From JBFMAP01 sp964632135 (GTDB lineage: Archaea; Micrarchaeota; Micrarchaeia; Burarchaeales; JBFMAP01): a DNA stretch of 28,886 bases. Below the pieces are notes generated by a model. That model was not told the DNA's origin and did not search any database. It saw only the letters and a list, made by a program, of their open reading frames with translations. This document shows positions 1-7,303 of the stretch, piece after piece; the stretch's first letter is position 1; the number at the start of each line of letters is the position of its first letter. The translations under genes and the position numbers were made by a program. The DNA is taken from assembly GCA_964632135.1 (NCBI GenBank), contig CAZWEI010000008.1:1-28886 (forward strand). The letters run 5' to 3'.

Positions 1-1
1 G

Positions 2-748
2 AAAGCGGACATAAGTTCGACTAACATTTTAGGACAGAAGTCTGGCTACGCTACATCTAGGGTTAAGCCCGATCCGGTAACGATTCTCCAAAAATTATCC
101 GAATTTGGAGTTAAAAATCGTGTAAACCTAGTCGAAATGCTGAACCCCAGCCAATCCGAAGACGAGAAGGTGCCTGTAGAGGATAGGGCCATACGCGGGG
201 CGACGCTCGCGCTCGCGTTTTTGCATGATAAAACGCCTAGCGAGATGCTGGCGACAACCACGGTACTTGCAAACAACTCAACCGACCTTCTTCTTTCTTC
301 CGCGTGCATCGATGTGATTGGCGGTTCTCTCGGAATCGTGCCTACTGCGCCAGCCAATCTCATCTCTCTCGTACTTGGGTCACACTCCAGTTATGCGCTT
401 GGTTATGTACATAATCTCGACAAAGAACAACTCCCGCAGCTATTCAACAAATTGGTCTCGCAGTTTGTTGTGGCTAATGAAAAAGACCAGATGAGAGCTG
501 CTGACGTTTTGTTTAAGCTTAAAAATTGTGGATTGTTGATTATACCCGAAAAGGAAATGTTGCAAATTGTGAACGAAGTTCTTGCTTTAACACCCTTTAA
601 TGGTGCCGCTACAGCAAAGAAAATCCTTCTTGGAATAATAAACAGCAACCAACTATCTACCAACGATATGGTTGAAGCGTTTCAACAGCTAAGAAGTTTA
701 CAAAAAGTGAACGTGTCACCAAAACGCTTGGGCAAGCACCATCTTTAA
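2..748 (+). CDS. Hypothetical alpha-helical protein, 5' end cut by the window
   Basis: The frame is open from the first bases of the window to the TAA at 746-748, so the start codon lies to the left. An ATG at 137 is internal to the open frame and need not be the start. About 248 residues are visible. They alternate short amphipathic helices with hydrophobic faces (for example around ATLALAFLHD and QMRAADVLFKLK), which resembles an ARM/HEAT-type helical repeat, but I recognise no family. No signal peptide or clear membrane segment is visible. The DNA is poorer in GCGC than the conserved genes nearby. The 3' end overlaps the antiparallel ncsA gene by 33 bp. Confidence 0.7.
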   Translation, partial: KADISSTNILGQKSGYATSRVKPDPVTILQKLSEFGVKNRVNLVEMLNPSQSEDEKVPVEDRAIRGATLALAFLHDKTPSEMLATTTVLANNSTDLLLSSACIDVIGGSLGIVPTAPANLISLVLGSHSSYALGYVHNLDKEQLPQLFNKLVSQFVVANEKDQMRAADVLFKLKNCGLLIIPEKEMLQIVNEVLALTPFNGAATAKKILLGIINSNQLSTNDMVEAFQQLRSLQKVNVSPKRLGKHHL

Positions 749-1663
749 CTCCTCAATTAGCCCGCACCTCTTGCACACTCTTGCAGACGACGGCTCCCCG
801 CATCTCGCGCACCTTCCTATCTTCTCCTTTCTTCTGTGCGCGTACTCTTTCCCAAGGGATTTTCTTATTCTCATGAAGCTGTTCAGCGCGCGCACCTTCG
901 TTCCCGGGAAGTCCGCCTCCATCTCGTTCAGAAAAATGCGCACTCTTCTCCTGAACGCCTCGTAAACATTCGGGCAGCAGGTTTTCTTCCCCGTGCCTAT
1001 TCCCTTCAGTTTCGCGTACAGCGCGATTTCCTCCTCAGGCGCGCGGAAAAGCGGTTTTATTCTCGGGACGAATCCCTCATCTTCCACCATGCCGCCGACA
1101 GGACCGAAGCGCGCGAGCCGGAAAGGTTCGTTCCGCAGGATGTTCATGAAAAGCGTCTGGACGAAATCATCAAGGTTGTGTCCGACCGCGAGTTTATCCA
1201 ACTTCAGCTCGCGCGCGGTCTTATTTAAAATCCATCTCCTGAACACGCCGCAGTAGGTGCATAATGTCTCGCGCTCTCCTCTTTTCTTTCGCGCGATTTC
1301 ATCCATCGTTATTCCAATTTCTTTCTTGAAACTTTTTACAACCAACTTCACGCCTAATTTCTTGCACGCCGCGCGCGCATACGCAAGCGTCTTATCCCTG
1401 TAGCCCCTTATCCCCTCATCAACGCTTATTGCGATTAGTTCAAATTTCATCTCGTCGGCAAGAGGCTTCAGCAAATAAAGAAGGGTCGTGCTGTCCTTCC
1501 CGCCGGAGAGCGCGACTCCAACGCGCTCGCCTTTTTTCACCATCCCGAACTCGCGAATCGTCTTGCGCGCGCGCCTCTCGAACCTCTCGAGAAAATGCTT
1601 CCTGCACAAATTAACATTGGAGGCAAAAATAGCACTTCGTTTGCAACGATTACAACGAGCCAT
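716..1663 (-). CDS. ncsA: NcsA/TtuA-type tRNA 2-thiolation protein
   Basis: ATP-dependent enzyme of the TtcA/TtuA/Ncs6 group, which places sulfur on uridine (or cytidine) in tRNA; archaeal NcsA acts with a ubiquitin-like sulfur carrier. The 315-residue protein has the full family layout. There is an N-terminal zinc site (C4, C7, C20, H23) and a PP-loop SGGKDS at 53-58 that adenylates the target base. A CTYC pair at 135/138 with a CC at 229-230 matches the three Fe-S cluster ligands of TtuA. GHNLDD is at 161-166, and a C-terminal CARC...CKRC zinc finger is near 285-300. The start is ATG with AGGTAAG upstream. It lies 15 bp after the KaiC-like gene, so the two probably share a transcript. The exact position modified cannot be told from sequence. 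Confidence 0.9.
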   Translation of the reverse strand: MARCNRCKRSAIFASNVNLCRKHFLERFERRARKTIREFGMVKKGERVGVALSGGKDSTTLLYLLKPLADEMKFELIAISVDEGIRGYRDKTLAYARAACKKLGVKLVVKSFKKEIGITMDEIARKKRGERETLCTYCGVFRRWILNKTARELKLDKLAVGHNLDDFVQTLFMNILRNEPFRLARFGPVGGMVEDEGFVPRIKPLFRAPEEEIALYAKLKGIGTGKKTCCPNVYEAFRRRVRIFLNEMEADFPGTKVRALNSFMRIRKSLGKEYAHRRKEKIGRCARCGEPSSARVCKRCGLIEELKMVLAQAFW

Positions 1664-1678
1664 TTTCTTACCTATACC

Positions 1679-2416
1679 CTAGCGTCTGACTTTGCCCTGC
1701 TCAGTCTCGAGCGTGAACAGCATCCTGTCGGGATAGACGACAACACCGGTGTCGGTTATATCGAGCATCGCGACCTTTGTCATTATTTTTCTCCCGCGCA
1801 TCTTCATAACCCAGATCGCGCGCTCCACGACTTGCCCGCGCCTGCTCCAGAAGAGTATTATCGCCCCGTCCGCGAGGCTGAACTCCGGCGTGTACTCGAG
1901 TTTCGGGAAGTCCCTCTTCGTCTCTGCCGTCACAAGGGCGGTGCAGTTGTTTATTTTCACCGCCTTTATGAACATCAGCAGCCCGGTCCTGCGCGTGCTC
2001 TCGTCCTTGTAAAGGTAGTTCAGCAGCGTGAGCGAGTCGAGCGAGATTCTCTTCGCGCCGGCGTCCTTTATTATCTGCGGTATCTGCGCAATCACGTTCG
2101 TGCTCGACTCGTAAATGGGAAGTTCTACGATTTTGATGAGGCCCTGCTTCTCGAACTTCTCAATGTCCCAGCCGAACTTGTTCCCGTTCGCGCGTATGTC
2201 CTTCGCGCTCTCCTCGATTGTTATGTATATCCCCGTCTCCCCGAATTTGCGCGCGCCCTCGTATATGAACTGGAGCGCGAGGTTCGTCTTTCCAGTGCCT
2301 GGCGCCCCCCCTACGACGGTCACCGAGCCGCGCGGAATCCCGCCGTAAAACAAATCATCGAGACCGAAAATCCCGGTCTTGACAAGTTCATCATTCTCCT
2401 TAGCATCCTTCGCCAT
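1679..2416 (-). CDS. KaiC/RadA-like RecA-superfamily ATPase
   Basis: Single-domain RecA-fold ATPase of the archaeal KaiC/GvpD/RAD55-like group. Residues 36-44 form Walker A (GGAPGTGKT). ITIEES near 65-70 carries the expected catalytic glutamates, and RISLDS near 123-128 is the Walker B strand. At 245 residues it is the usual length for one-domain archaeal members, half the length of double-domain KaiC. No HTH or receiver domain is attached. The start ATG follows a G-rich GGGGGTGGTGG site. Members are linked variously to signalling, motility and DNA repair, and context here offers only co-transcription with ncsA, so the substrate is unknown. Confidence 0.85.
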   Translation of the reverse strand: MAKDAKENDELVKTGIFGLDDLFYGGIPRGSVTVVGGAPGTGKTNLALQFIYEGARKFGETGIYITIEESAKDIRANGNKFGWDIEKFEKQGLIKIVELPIYESSTNVIAQIPQIIKDAGAKRISLDSLTLLNYLYKDESTRRTGLLMFIKAVKINNCTALVTAETKRDFPKLEYTPEFSLADGAIILFWSRRGQVVERAIWVMKMRGRKIMTKVAMLDITDTGVVVYPDRMLFTLETEQGKVRR

Positions 2417-2456
2417 GCCACCACCCCCGCAACCACGCTAACTCATCACGCGCGAC

Positions 2457-2469
2457 GTATAAATAACTA
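2457..2469 (-). promoter_or_regulatory. TATA box for the KaiC-like/ncsA operon
   Basis: On the minus strand TAGTTATTTATAC lies about 42-50 bp before the start codon at 2416. Transcription would begin near 2432, giving a leader of about 16 nt that contains the G-rich ribosome binding site. Only about 40 bp separate it from the divergent TATA box of the 710-aa gene. Confidence 0.6.
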
Positions 2470-2492
2470 TTGTGCACTCCGCGCCCCGCGTG

Positions 2493-2506
2493 CGAAAAGC
2501 ATATTA
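2493..2506 (+). promoter_or_regulatory. BRE/TATA element for the 710-aa gene
   Basis: CGAAAAGCATATTA reads as a purine-rich BRE followed by a TATA-like box. Transcription would start near 2532, about 32 nt before the GTG start. The same 14-mer with one mismatch (CGAAAAGCATAATA) stands before the unknown gene at 23235. Confidence 0.55.
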
Positions 2507-2563
2507 ACGTAAGATGAGCAATAATCACGCCGGATTAATACCGTTAATTCGCGGGGTGGTTTT

Positions 2564-4696
2564 GTGGGTGCCGCTGCTCAAATGTATGAAAAGGAGAAGG
2601 AAAAGTCTGCTGATTTTTTGGCAAAAGGGAATTTTGCCCCTATCAATATTGAGAAAGGCAATTATAACGAACTCGTAAAAAAAGTGAGCGGTTCGACGCG
2701 GATGACCGCGTTCAGTTATAACGACTATTACCTGAAATATTATCCTTTGATGGAAAAGTTGGGGATGTCTGAAAAGGACAAGTTCGTTTTTATGTCTCTT
2801 CTCGGGATGCACAAGGCAAGCGGGCGCGCGATTGCTGCGCTCGAGACAGATGGAATAAACTGGAGAAACTCGACAAAACTTTCAGCCTCGGACAAATTCT
2901 ACATCAACTTTGCCGAGGACCGTTTCAAAGAGCTCGAGACAAAAGGAATATCGCTGGATACGCCGTTAGGGGAAGTTTTGGAGAAAACGGAGAAGGGGTA
3001 CGGGCCGATAGGCCAGAGGATAGTCGAATATGCGCGTCTTATGCCGATTTTCGGAAAAGTAGTTGAAGTTAATGAGAAGAACCCCCCGCAGGAGGGGGAC
3101 GTCGTGTTTGTTTTCAAGGACGGGAGAATGCGCGCGATTCGCGACGCCAATGTAGGCGCGACCGTGATGCTCTTGCTGGTAACATCCATGACGTGCCAGG
3201 GAAAAACAGTTGAACAATTCGAAAAAATCGCGAAAAACAGCACAGAAGATACTTTCTCAGAAAGTTCAGATTATAATGCGCTTAAAAAGAAGGGCTATAG
3301 CGATGAGAAAATAGAAACAATCAAAAGACAGAAAATGTTCTCAGAAGGGGCTATGATGTTCACCGAGGGCCGTTTTGATGACATGCTCAAGGGCGTCAGC
3401 AATGTTTACGTGGCTGGCGCGCAGCTCAGTTGCGAGGTTACTCTGTGCGCGAATCTAGACCGGTTTGTTGAGGGCAAACCCGAAGAAATCCAACTCGATG
3501 GTTACCTCACAATAATGAGAGGGAAGTTACCAGTAACGCCGAGTGACGAGCATCCGACCATGAAAATCGCGATAAGGTCAAAAACCACTGCTTTGAAACC
3601 AGTCTATGACAAGGCTACAAAGACTTGGAAGGAGGTAGAACCCGAACCGATTTACACGGTTCAGGTACCAATAGACAAAGCGACCGGCGAGTTTTCTCTG
3701 ACGCTTACGAAAAAAAAGCTTGAGGAATTGGGACTTAAGGCCGGCCAGGTTACAATTTCTGCGGATTACGAAAGCGAAGGCAAAGTGCTTGGCGAGAGAG
3801 TGGCTTGCGGGTCCTGGGTGCCTCTCAATGTTGAGAAACAAGAGATAAAAATAAGTGAAGAAAAGAAGCCAAAACTGCAGATTGGAATAACCCTATGGAC
3901 TCCGAAAAACGTAAGCGCGCTGTATGAGTTTTCGAAAGAGAGCATGGAGTGGATAGAGAAGGGAGGCAAGGGAAAGAAAGGCCATCCTCCTCATCCTCCT
4001 TTCCCACAGAACATATCCGGTCATCCCGGCGAGGGCCATGGCTGGGGCAAGGGAGGCACTCCCTGGAAGTTTAGAGACAAGGACAAGTGGCAAGAGAAGA
4101 AGGGTGAGACAACGATTACAGAAGAGTTGACGAAGGGAAGCATAAACTTCAAAGAAGACGTTGATCTTTATCAAGCGCAGGTCTCTCGAATTATCTCAAA
4201 GGGTCCTCTGAGCGGGTTTGGCGTAAGGGGCACAGTGGGACTCACAACCCGCGAATGGGAATGGGCAACCGAGTACAAGGAAACGATTGAGAAGAAATCC
4301 GGAGGAAAGTATGAAAAAACCGAGACCTTCCTGAGCGCGGGCGGCACCGAGATGGAGAAAAAGACGGATGTCGGTGTCCAAGCATTGTTGGAAAAGCAAG
4401 TAGCAAAACTGCCGCTTTACTTAGAGGCACGCGCAGGCGGGTTCCTAACTGGTAAAAAAACTGGTTTGTTCGGCGCAGGAGTCACTGTGAATCCAGAGCC
4501 GTGGCTCAACTTAGGGGTTACTGTTGGAAATGATATCGGCAACGGGCTGCGGGATGCTCTCGGGGGTTATCGCACGGTATCTGCGGGGCTCTCAGCAGGG
4601 GTAACAATGGAGCACGCAAACTTTAACGTCATACTCGTGGACCCGCACAAAGACCCTGTCATCGGTTTCAGAATGAGCTACAACATCCGATGGTAA
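2564..4696 (+). CDS. Unknown 710-aa protein with beta-rich, barrel-like C-terminus
   Basis: I do not recognise a family. The start is GTG 2564 after GGGGTGG. Residues 1-280 are mixed helical, with one short hydrophobic stretch (about 196-209). Residues 305-430 alternate as beta strands with a TVQVPIDKATGEFSLTL-type pattern, like an Ig-like sandwich. A basic Gly/His/Pro linker spans about 465-500 (several HP, HPP and GHG units). From about 532 to 710 the chain is a run of alternating hydrophobic/polar strands rich in Gly and aromatics, ending in SYNIRW. A terminal aromatic after amphipathic strands is the signature of bacterial outer-membrane barrels, which is unexpected in an archaeon. No signal peptide is visible. 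Flanking promoters and the following gene's own promoter suggest it is monocistronic. Confidence 0.8.
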   Translation: MGAAAQMYEKEKEKSADFLAKGNFAPINIEKGNYNELVKKVSGSTRMTAFSYNDYYLKYYPLMEKLGMSEKDKFVFMSLLGMHKASGRAIAALETDGINWRNSTKLSASDKFYINFAEDRFKELETKGISLDTPLGEVLEKTEKGYGPIGQRIVEYARLMPIFGKVVEVNEKNPPQEGDVVFVFKDGRMRAIRDANVGATVMLLLVTSMTCQGKTVEQFEKIAKNSTEDTFSESSDYNALKKKGYSDEKIETIKRQKMFSEGAMMFTEGRFDDMLKGVSNVYVAGAQLSCEVTLCANLDRFVEGKPEEIQLDGYLTIMRGKLPVTPSDEHPTMKIAIRSKTTALKPVYDKATKTWKEVEPEPIYTVQVPIDKATGEFSLTLTKKKLEELGLKAGQVTISADYESEGKVLGERVACGSWVPLNVEKQEIKISEEKKPKLQIGITLWTPKNVSALYEFSKESMEWIEKGGKGKKGHPPHPPFPQNISGHPGEGHGWGKGGTPWKFRDKDKWQEKKGETTITEELTKGSINFKEDVDLYQAQVSRIISKGPLSGFGVRGTVGLTTREWEWATEYKETIEKKSGGKYEKTETFLSAGGTEMEKKTDVGVQALLEKQVAKLPLYLEARAGGFLTGKKTGLFGAGVTVNPEPWLNLGVTVGNDIGNGLRDALGGYRTVSAGLSAGVTMEHANFNVILVDPHKDPVIGFRMSYNIRW

Positions 4697-4763
4697 AAAG
4701 AAAGAAAAAACAGTAGCATAACTCGGGCGCGTCGAGCGCGCCGCGAATGCCCCGGATGAAGTA

Positions 4764-4823
4764 TTATAAATTTAAAGTGAGTAAAGATTATACGCATTCT
4801 GAGATGTTTACGAGGTGGTTTTG
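4764..4823 (+). promoter_or_regulatory. Conserved promoter module of helical-repeat paralog A
   Basis: TTATAAATTTAAA at 4764-4776 is a strong TATA region 48 bp before ATG 4824. From it to the ribosome binding site (CGAGGTGG) the sequence matches, at about four of every five positions, the stretch before the paralog at 7304. Shared pieces include GTAAAGATTAT and TTCTGAG. Transcription would start around 4797-4800. Confidence 0.75.
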
Positions 4824-5636
4824 ATGATGCATCCAGGCCTTTTCGAAGTACCCAAAGCCCGTCGTTCCAGCGCATTCCTAGACGAGCTTAACAAACTTGG
4901 GAAAAATCACGAACAACAAGTGGCTGCTCTGCGCAGGAGACTCGACTCAAATAATCTTAAGACGAAGATAGAAGCACTGGATGACGTGTTCGTATCTGGT
5001 TTTGACGAAACTTTTTCGATTTTAACCGAACAACTTCGTAAAGAAAAAAATACGAAATTTGCCTCCTCTATCATAGACGTTATGATAGAATCGTGGCGCA
5101 ACACTTCCCTTGGCGATTTTCTAAACTCTATCCCCGCACTGGTTAAAAAAATAGAGAATAACCGGCTGCGCAAGAAAGCGTTATCGGCCGTGTGCGAGTT
5201 CATGCCATTTTTATTCGGAAGAGAGTTTGGCGGGGAAATATCCGGACAGTTGCCTTCCCTAGTAAAGCTTCTTGATTTTAAAGATACAATGCCGGCTAAA
5301 GTTAATTTTTATGCTCCTCGTGATGACCCAAAGTCCATATCGCATTGGGAATGTAGCAGGAAAGATTCAGTTGCATGCATGGCGGCTCATATTATAGGAA
5401 ACAGCGATGACCTAGTATATGCCCGCATCCTCTATAAGAAAGGAATAGCAATAGAACGCAAACCAGAAGACGCGAATGGGAAAAGATTAATAGCGCACCT
5501 GGCTGATGCGATACTCGCTATTGGTGATAACTTTTTGCAAAGCAAAACACAACAGGATCTAGCCAACATCGACCCTAAGATTTATGCCTGGGCTCCAACG
5601 GTTTTACAATGGGCCGTAAAGCACAAATCAGAATGA
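4824..5636 (+). CDS. Helical-repeat (HEAT-like) protein, paralog A
   Basis: 270-residue protein of unknown function, predominantly helical. Residues 35-135 align along their length with residues 40-143 of the 7304 gene product. Shared landmarks are the ALR start, a leucine-rich LLT/ILT-LR helix, a tryptophan near 91, then (I/L)P-x2-VKK(I/L)E and LR-x2-AL, and an F-x-P-x-L motif. Residues 136-270 have no counterpart in the other copy and contain Trp and Cys residues. ATG 4824 is chosen over GTG 4815 because it stands 6 nt after GGTG, matching the spacing of the paralog. HEAT-like repeats usually serve as protein-binding scaffolds, but the partner is unknown. The gene has its own promoter and lies just before the L15e operon. 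Confidence 0.8.
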   Translation: MMHPGLFEVPKARRSSAFLDELNKLGKNHEQQVAALRRRLDSNNLKTKIEALDDVFVSGFDETFSILTEQLRKEKNTKFASSIIDVMIESWRNTSLGDFLNSIPALVKKIENNRLRKKALSAVCEFMPFLFGREFGGEISGQLPSLVKLLDFKDTMPAKVNFYAPRDDPKSISHWECSRKDSVACMAAHIIGNSDDLVYARILYKKGIAIERKPEDANGKRLIAHLADAILAIGDNFLQSKTQQDLANIDPKIYAWAPTVLQWAVKHKSE

Positions 5637-5686
5637 GACTAGACTGCTCTAATTTACTTAACTTTTTAATTCTTCTCATGCACAAT

Positions 5687-5730
5687 ATTCCCACTCGGGA
5701 TGTTGGGGTTATTGCGCGCGAGAGCGCGCG
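5687..5730 (+). promoter_or_regulatory. Hairpin-rich leader of the L15e operon
   Basis: Upstream of L15e, after a T-rich stretch (5662-5678) that may end the previous transcript, lie two inverted repeats. One is a short CCC/GGG stem around 5690-5700. The other is CGCGCG (5715-5720) pairing with CGCGCG (5725-5730) across an AGAG loop. A ribosomal-protein leader hairpin could be autoregulatory, but GCGC repeats are common in this genome, so this is weak. Confidence 0.3.
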
Positions 5731-5752
5731 ACCTGAACCGAGAGGTGAGTTA

Positions 5753-6313
5753 ATGGGTTTTTACAAATACTTGAAGGAAGCATTTCAGAATGAGTATGCC
5801 GCTCGTTCTATGGTTTACAGGAAGCGCGTGAGTGCGTGGAGGAAATCCCCCCCGCTCGTGCGCGTCGAGCGCCCAATTAATATTGCAAGGGCGCGCGAAC
5901 TGGGTTACAAGGCGAAGCAGGGCTACGTTGTTGCGCGCGTGAGGATACTCAAGGGTATGAGGAAAAGGCCTGCGCCTGACCTCGGAAGGAAGCCCTCAAA
6001 AGCAGGGAGGTTCTACTCGCCGAAGAAGTCGCACCAGTGGATGGCAGAGGAGCGCGCCGCGGCGCATTTCAAAAACATGGAAGTGCTGAATTCATACTGG
6101 ATTGGCGAGGAGGGCTCTCACTCGTATTTCGAAATAATTCTCGTTGACAGGGAGCACCCGAACATCAAGAACGATTTCCCGAACCTCGGGAGGGGAAGGG
6201 CTGCGCGCGGGCTCACGAGCATAGGAAGAAAAGGCAGGGGACTGCTCCACAAGGGATTCGGCGCTGAGAAACTACGACCTAGCATAAGCGCGAAAGAGGG
6301 AAGGGGAAAGTAA
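5753..6313 (+). CDS. rpl15e: 50S ribosomal protein L15e
   Basis: Large-subunit ribosomal protein found in archaea and eukaryotes, bound to 23S rRNA. The 186-residue product is basic and has the family's start (MGFYKYLKEAF), the VRVERP-x-N-x-ARxLGYKAKQG block, the GRKPSKAGR-x-YSPKKSHQW block and the GLTSIGRKGRGL C-terminal region. The frame is open further upstream, but ATG 5753 follows GAGGTGAG and matches the family's N-terminus. The RNase P p30 gene starts 3 bp after its stop, so this is the first gene of a small RNA-processing operon. Confidence 0.95.
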   Translation: MGFYKYLKEAFQNEYAARSMVYRKRVSAWRKSPPLVRVERPINIARARELGYKAKQGYVVARVRILKGMRKRPAPDLGRKPSKAGRFYSPKKSHQWMAEERAAAHFKNMEVLNSYWIGEEGSHSYFEIILVDREHPNIKNDFPNLGRGRAARGLTSIGRKGRGLLHKGFGAEKLRPSISAKEGRGK

Positions 6314-6316
6314 GGG

Positions 6317-6847
6317 GTGGCGAACACGCCGAACTACTACGACCTTCACGTGAAATTCGAATTCGGGGACTACAAGAAGTTGGGATTCGCAGGAGTCGGA
6401 ACCAGCGGGAAAAACATCGAGGAGGTCTCGGAGTCTGGCGCACGAGCAAAAAACAAAATCCCAATCCTCACTACAAACAATATTGAATTCCTGAAAAAGG
6501 CTGCGCGCTCAGGCGAGTTCCGCGTTTTTTACCAGCCGAACTTCATTCCCGATGTCGGGCTGATGAGGTCGATGGCGCAGAACAAAAAAATATTCGAGAT
6601 TCCAGTAAACGCGCTCCTTCTCTCGAACGGGGTGGAGCGCGCGATACTGATTTCGAAGATGCGCGCGTTCATAAAATTCTGCCTCAAGCACCGCGTTGAT
6701 TTCGCGCTCACAACGCGCGCGCAAAACGAGTTTGAAACAAAGACGCCGGGCGAGTTAATTGCTATTGGCGAGGTTCTCGGGCTCGAGCGCGACCAGGCGA
6801 TGCGCGCGATAAGCGTTGTTCCGGAATCGGTGCTCAAAAAAGCGTGA
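6317..6847 (+). CDS. rnp3: RNase P protein component 3 (Rpp30)
   Basis: Protein subunit of archaeal RNase P, which trims tRNA 5' ends; p30 pairs with Pop5, encoded next. The 176-residue sequence has the TIM-barrel-like p30 pattern: YYDLHVKF at the start, ILTTNN near 50, the FEIPVN-x-LL segment after 90, and an ARAQNEFETKTPGELIAIGEVLGL-like helix region near 130-155. Members are usually around 210-240 residues, so it is short. The start is GTG, 3 bp after the L15e stop; the gene overlaps the Pop5 start by TGATG, which implies translational coupling. Confidence 0.85.
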   Translation: MANTPNYYDLHVKFEFGDYKKLGFAGVGTSGKNIEEVSESGARAKNKIPILTTNNIEFLKKAARSGEFRVFYQPNFIPDVGLMRSMAQNKKIFEIPVNALLLSNGVERAILISKMRAFIKFCLKHRVDFALTTRAQNEFETKTPGELIAIGEVLGLERDQAMRAISVVPESVLKKA

Positions 6848-7248
6848 TGAAAATGGTTTACAAGCCGACGATGCGCGAGAAGAAAAGGTACATTCTTTTC
6901 GAGGTCAGGGCAGAGGGAGCAGTCGGAGAAAGGGAGGCGCAATTTGCCTCTCCGGCAAATGCGCATTTTTGCGAAGCAAAAATTGCGCGCGAGGCTGTTT
7001 ACAATGGAATTTTGAAATTTTTAGGGGAATACGGCTCCTCGCTCGCGAGCCCGAAAGTCCTTGAGTTCGACGAGAAAACCGGAAGAGGCGTTCTGAGGTG
7101 CGCGCGCGACGAGGTTTCAAATGTGAAGGCGGCGCTCGCGCTCATGAACAGCATCGCAGGAAAGAAGGCGGCTGTGCGCGCGCTCGGGGTTAGCGGGACG
7201 ATAAAGAAATTGAAGGGAAAGAGGAATGCGCGCGAGGAAAGTTTATAA
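6847..7248 (+). CDS. rnp2: RNase P protein component 2 (Pop5), with an internal insertion
   Basis: Partner of Rpp30 in archaeal RNase P. The family pattern is clear: REKKRYILFEV at the N-terminus, EFDEKTGRGVLRCARDEV in the middle, and RALGVSGTIKKL at the C-terminus. Start ATG 6847 overlaps the p30 stop (TGATG); ATG 6853 is an alternative. Between the first strand and the first helix, residues about 31-47 are extra compared with my recollection of archaeal homologs. They are encoded by a palindromic DNA block at 6937-6988. The last codons and the stop TAA lie inside the TATA box of the next gene, so the natural C-terminus may have been altered. Confidence 0.88.
   Translation: MKMVYKPTMREKKRYILFEVRAEGAVGEREAQFASPANAHFCEAKIAREAVYNGILKFLGEYGSSLASPKVLEFDEKTGRGVLRCARDEVSNVKAALALMNSIAGKKAAVRALGVSGTIKKLKGKRNAREESL
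6937..6988 (+). repeat. Double palindrome inserted in-frame in pop5
   Basis: Two adjoining inverted repeats share a central GCGC (6961-6964). The first pairs GCGC-A-ATTTGCC (6937-6948) with GGCAAATGCGC (6954-6964) around loop TCTCC. The second pairs GCGCATTTTTGC (6961-6972) with GCAAAAATTGCGC (6976-6988) around GAA. Each stem is 11-12 bp with one bulged base. The block stays in frame and encodes about 17 residues. Confidence 0.7.
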
Positions 7249-7303
7249 ATTTAAAATGCGTAAAGATTATGCGTGTTCTGAGGGTTTTTCGAGGTGATTT
7301 GAG
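7243..7303 (+). promoter_or_regulatory. Conserved promoter module of helical-repeat paralog B
   Basis: TTATAAATTTAAA at 7243-7255 is identical to the box before paralog A, and the following 48 bp up to the start codon are largely conserved (GTAAAGATTAT, TTCTGAG, CGAGGTG). The TATA box contains the pop5 stop codon at 7246-7248. Confidence 0.75.

Noticed and set aside
1595..2512. Long plus-strand ORF of 305 codons opposite the KaiC-like gene
   Set aside because: It is an arginine/leucine-rich shadow of the KaiC-like and ncsA coding strands, with no family match. GCGC-rich codons leave antisense frames open in this genome.
5715..5730. CGCGCG hairpin as an intrinsic terminator
   Set aside because: No T run follows it, and archaeal termination relies on T tracts; GCGC palindromes recur by chance in this genome.
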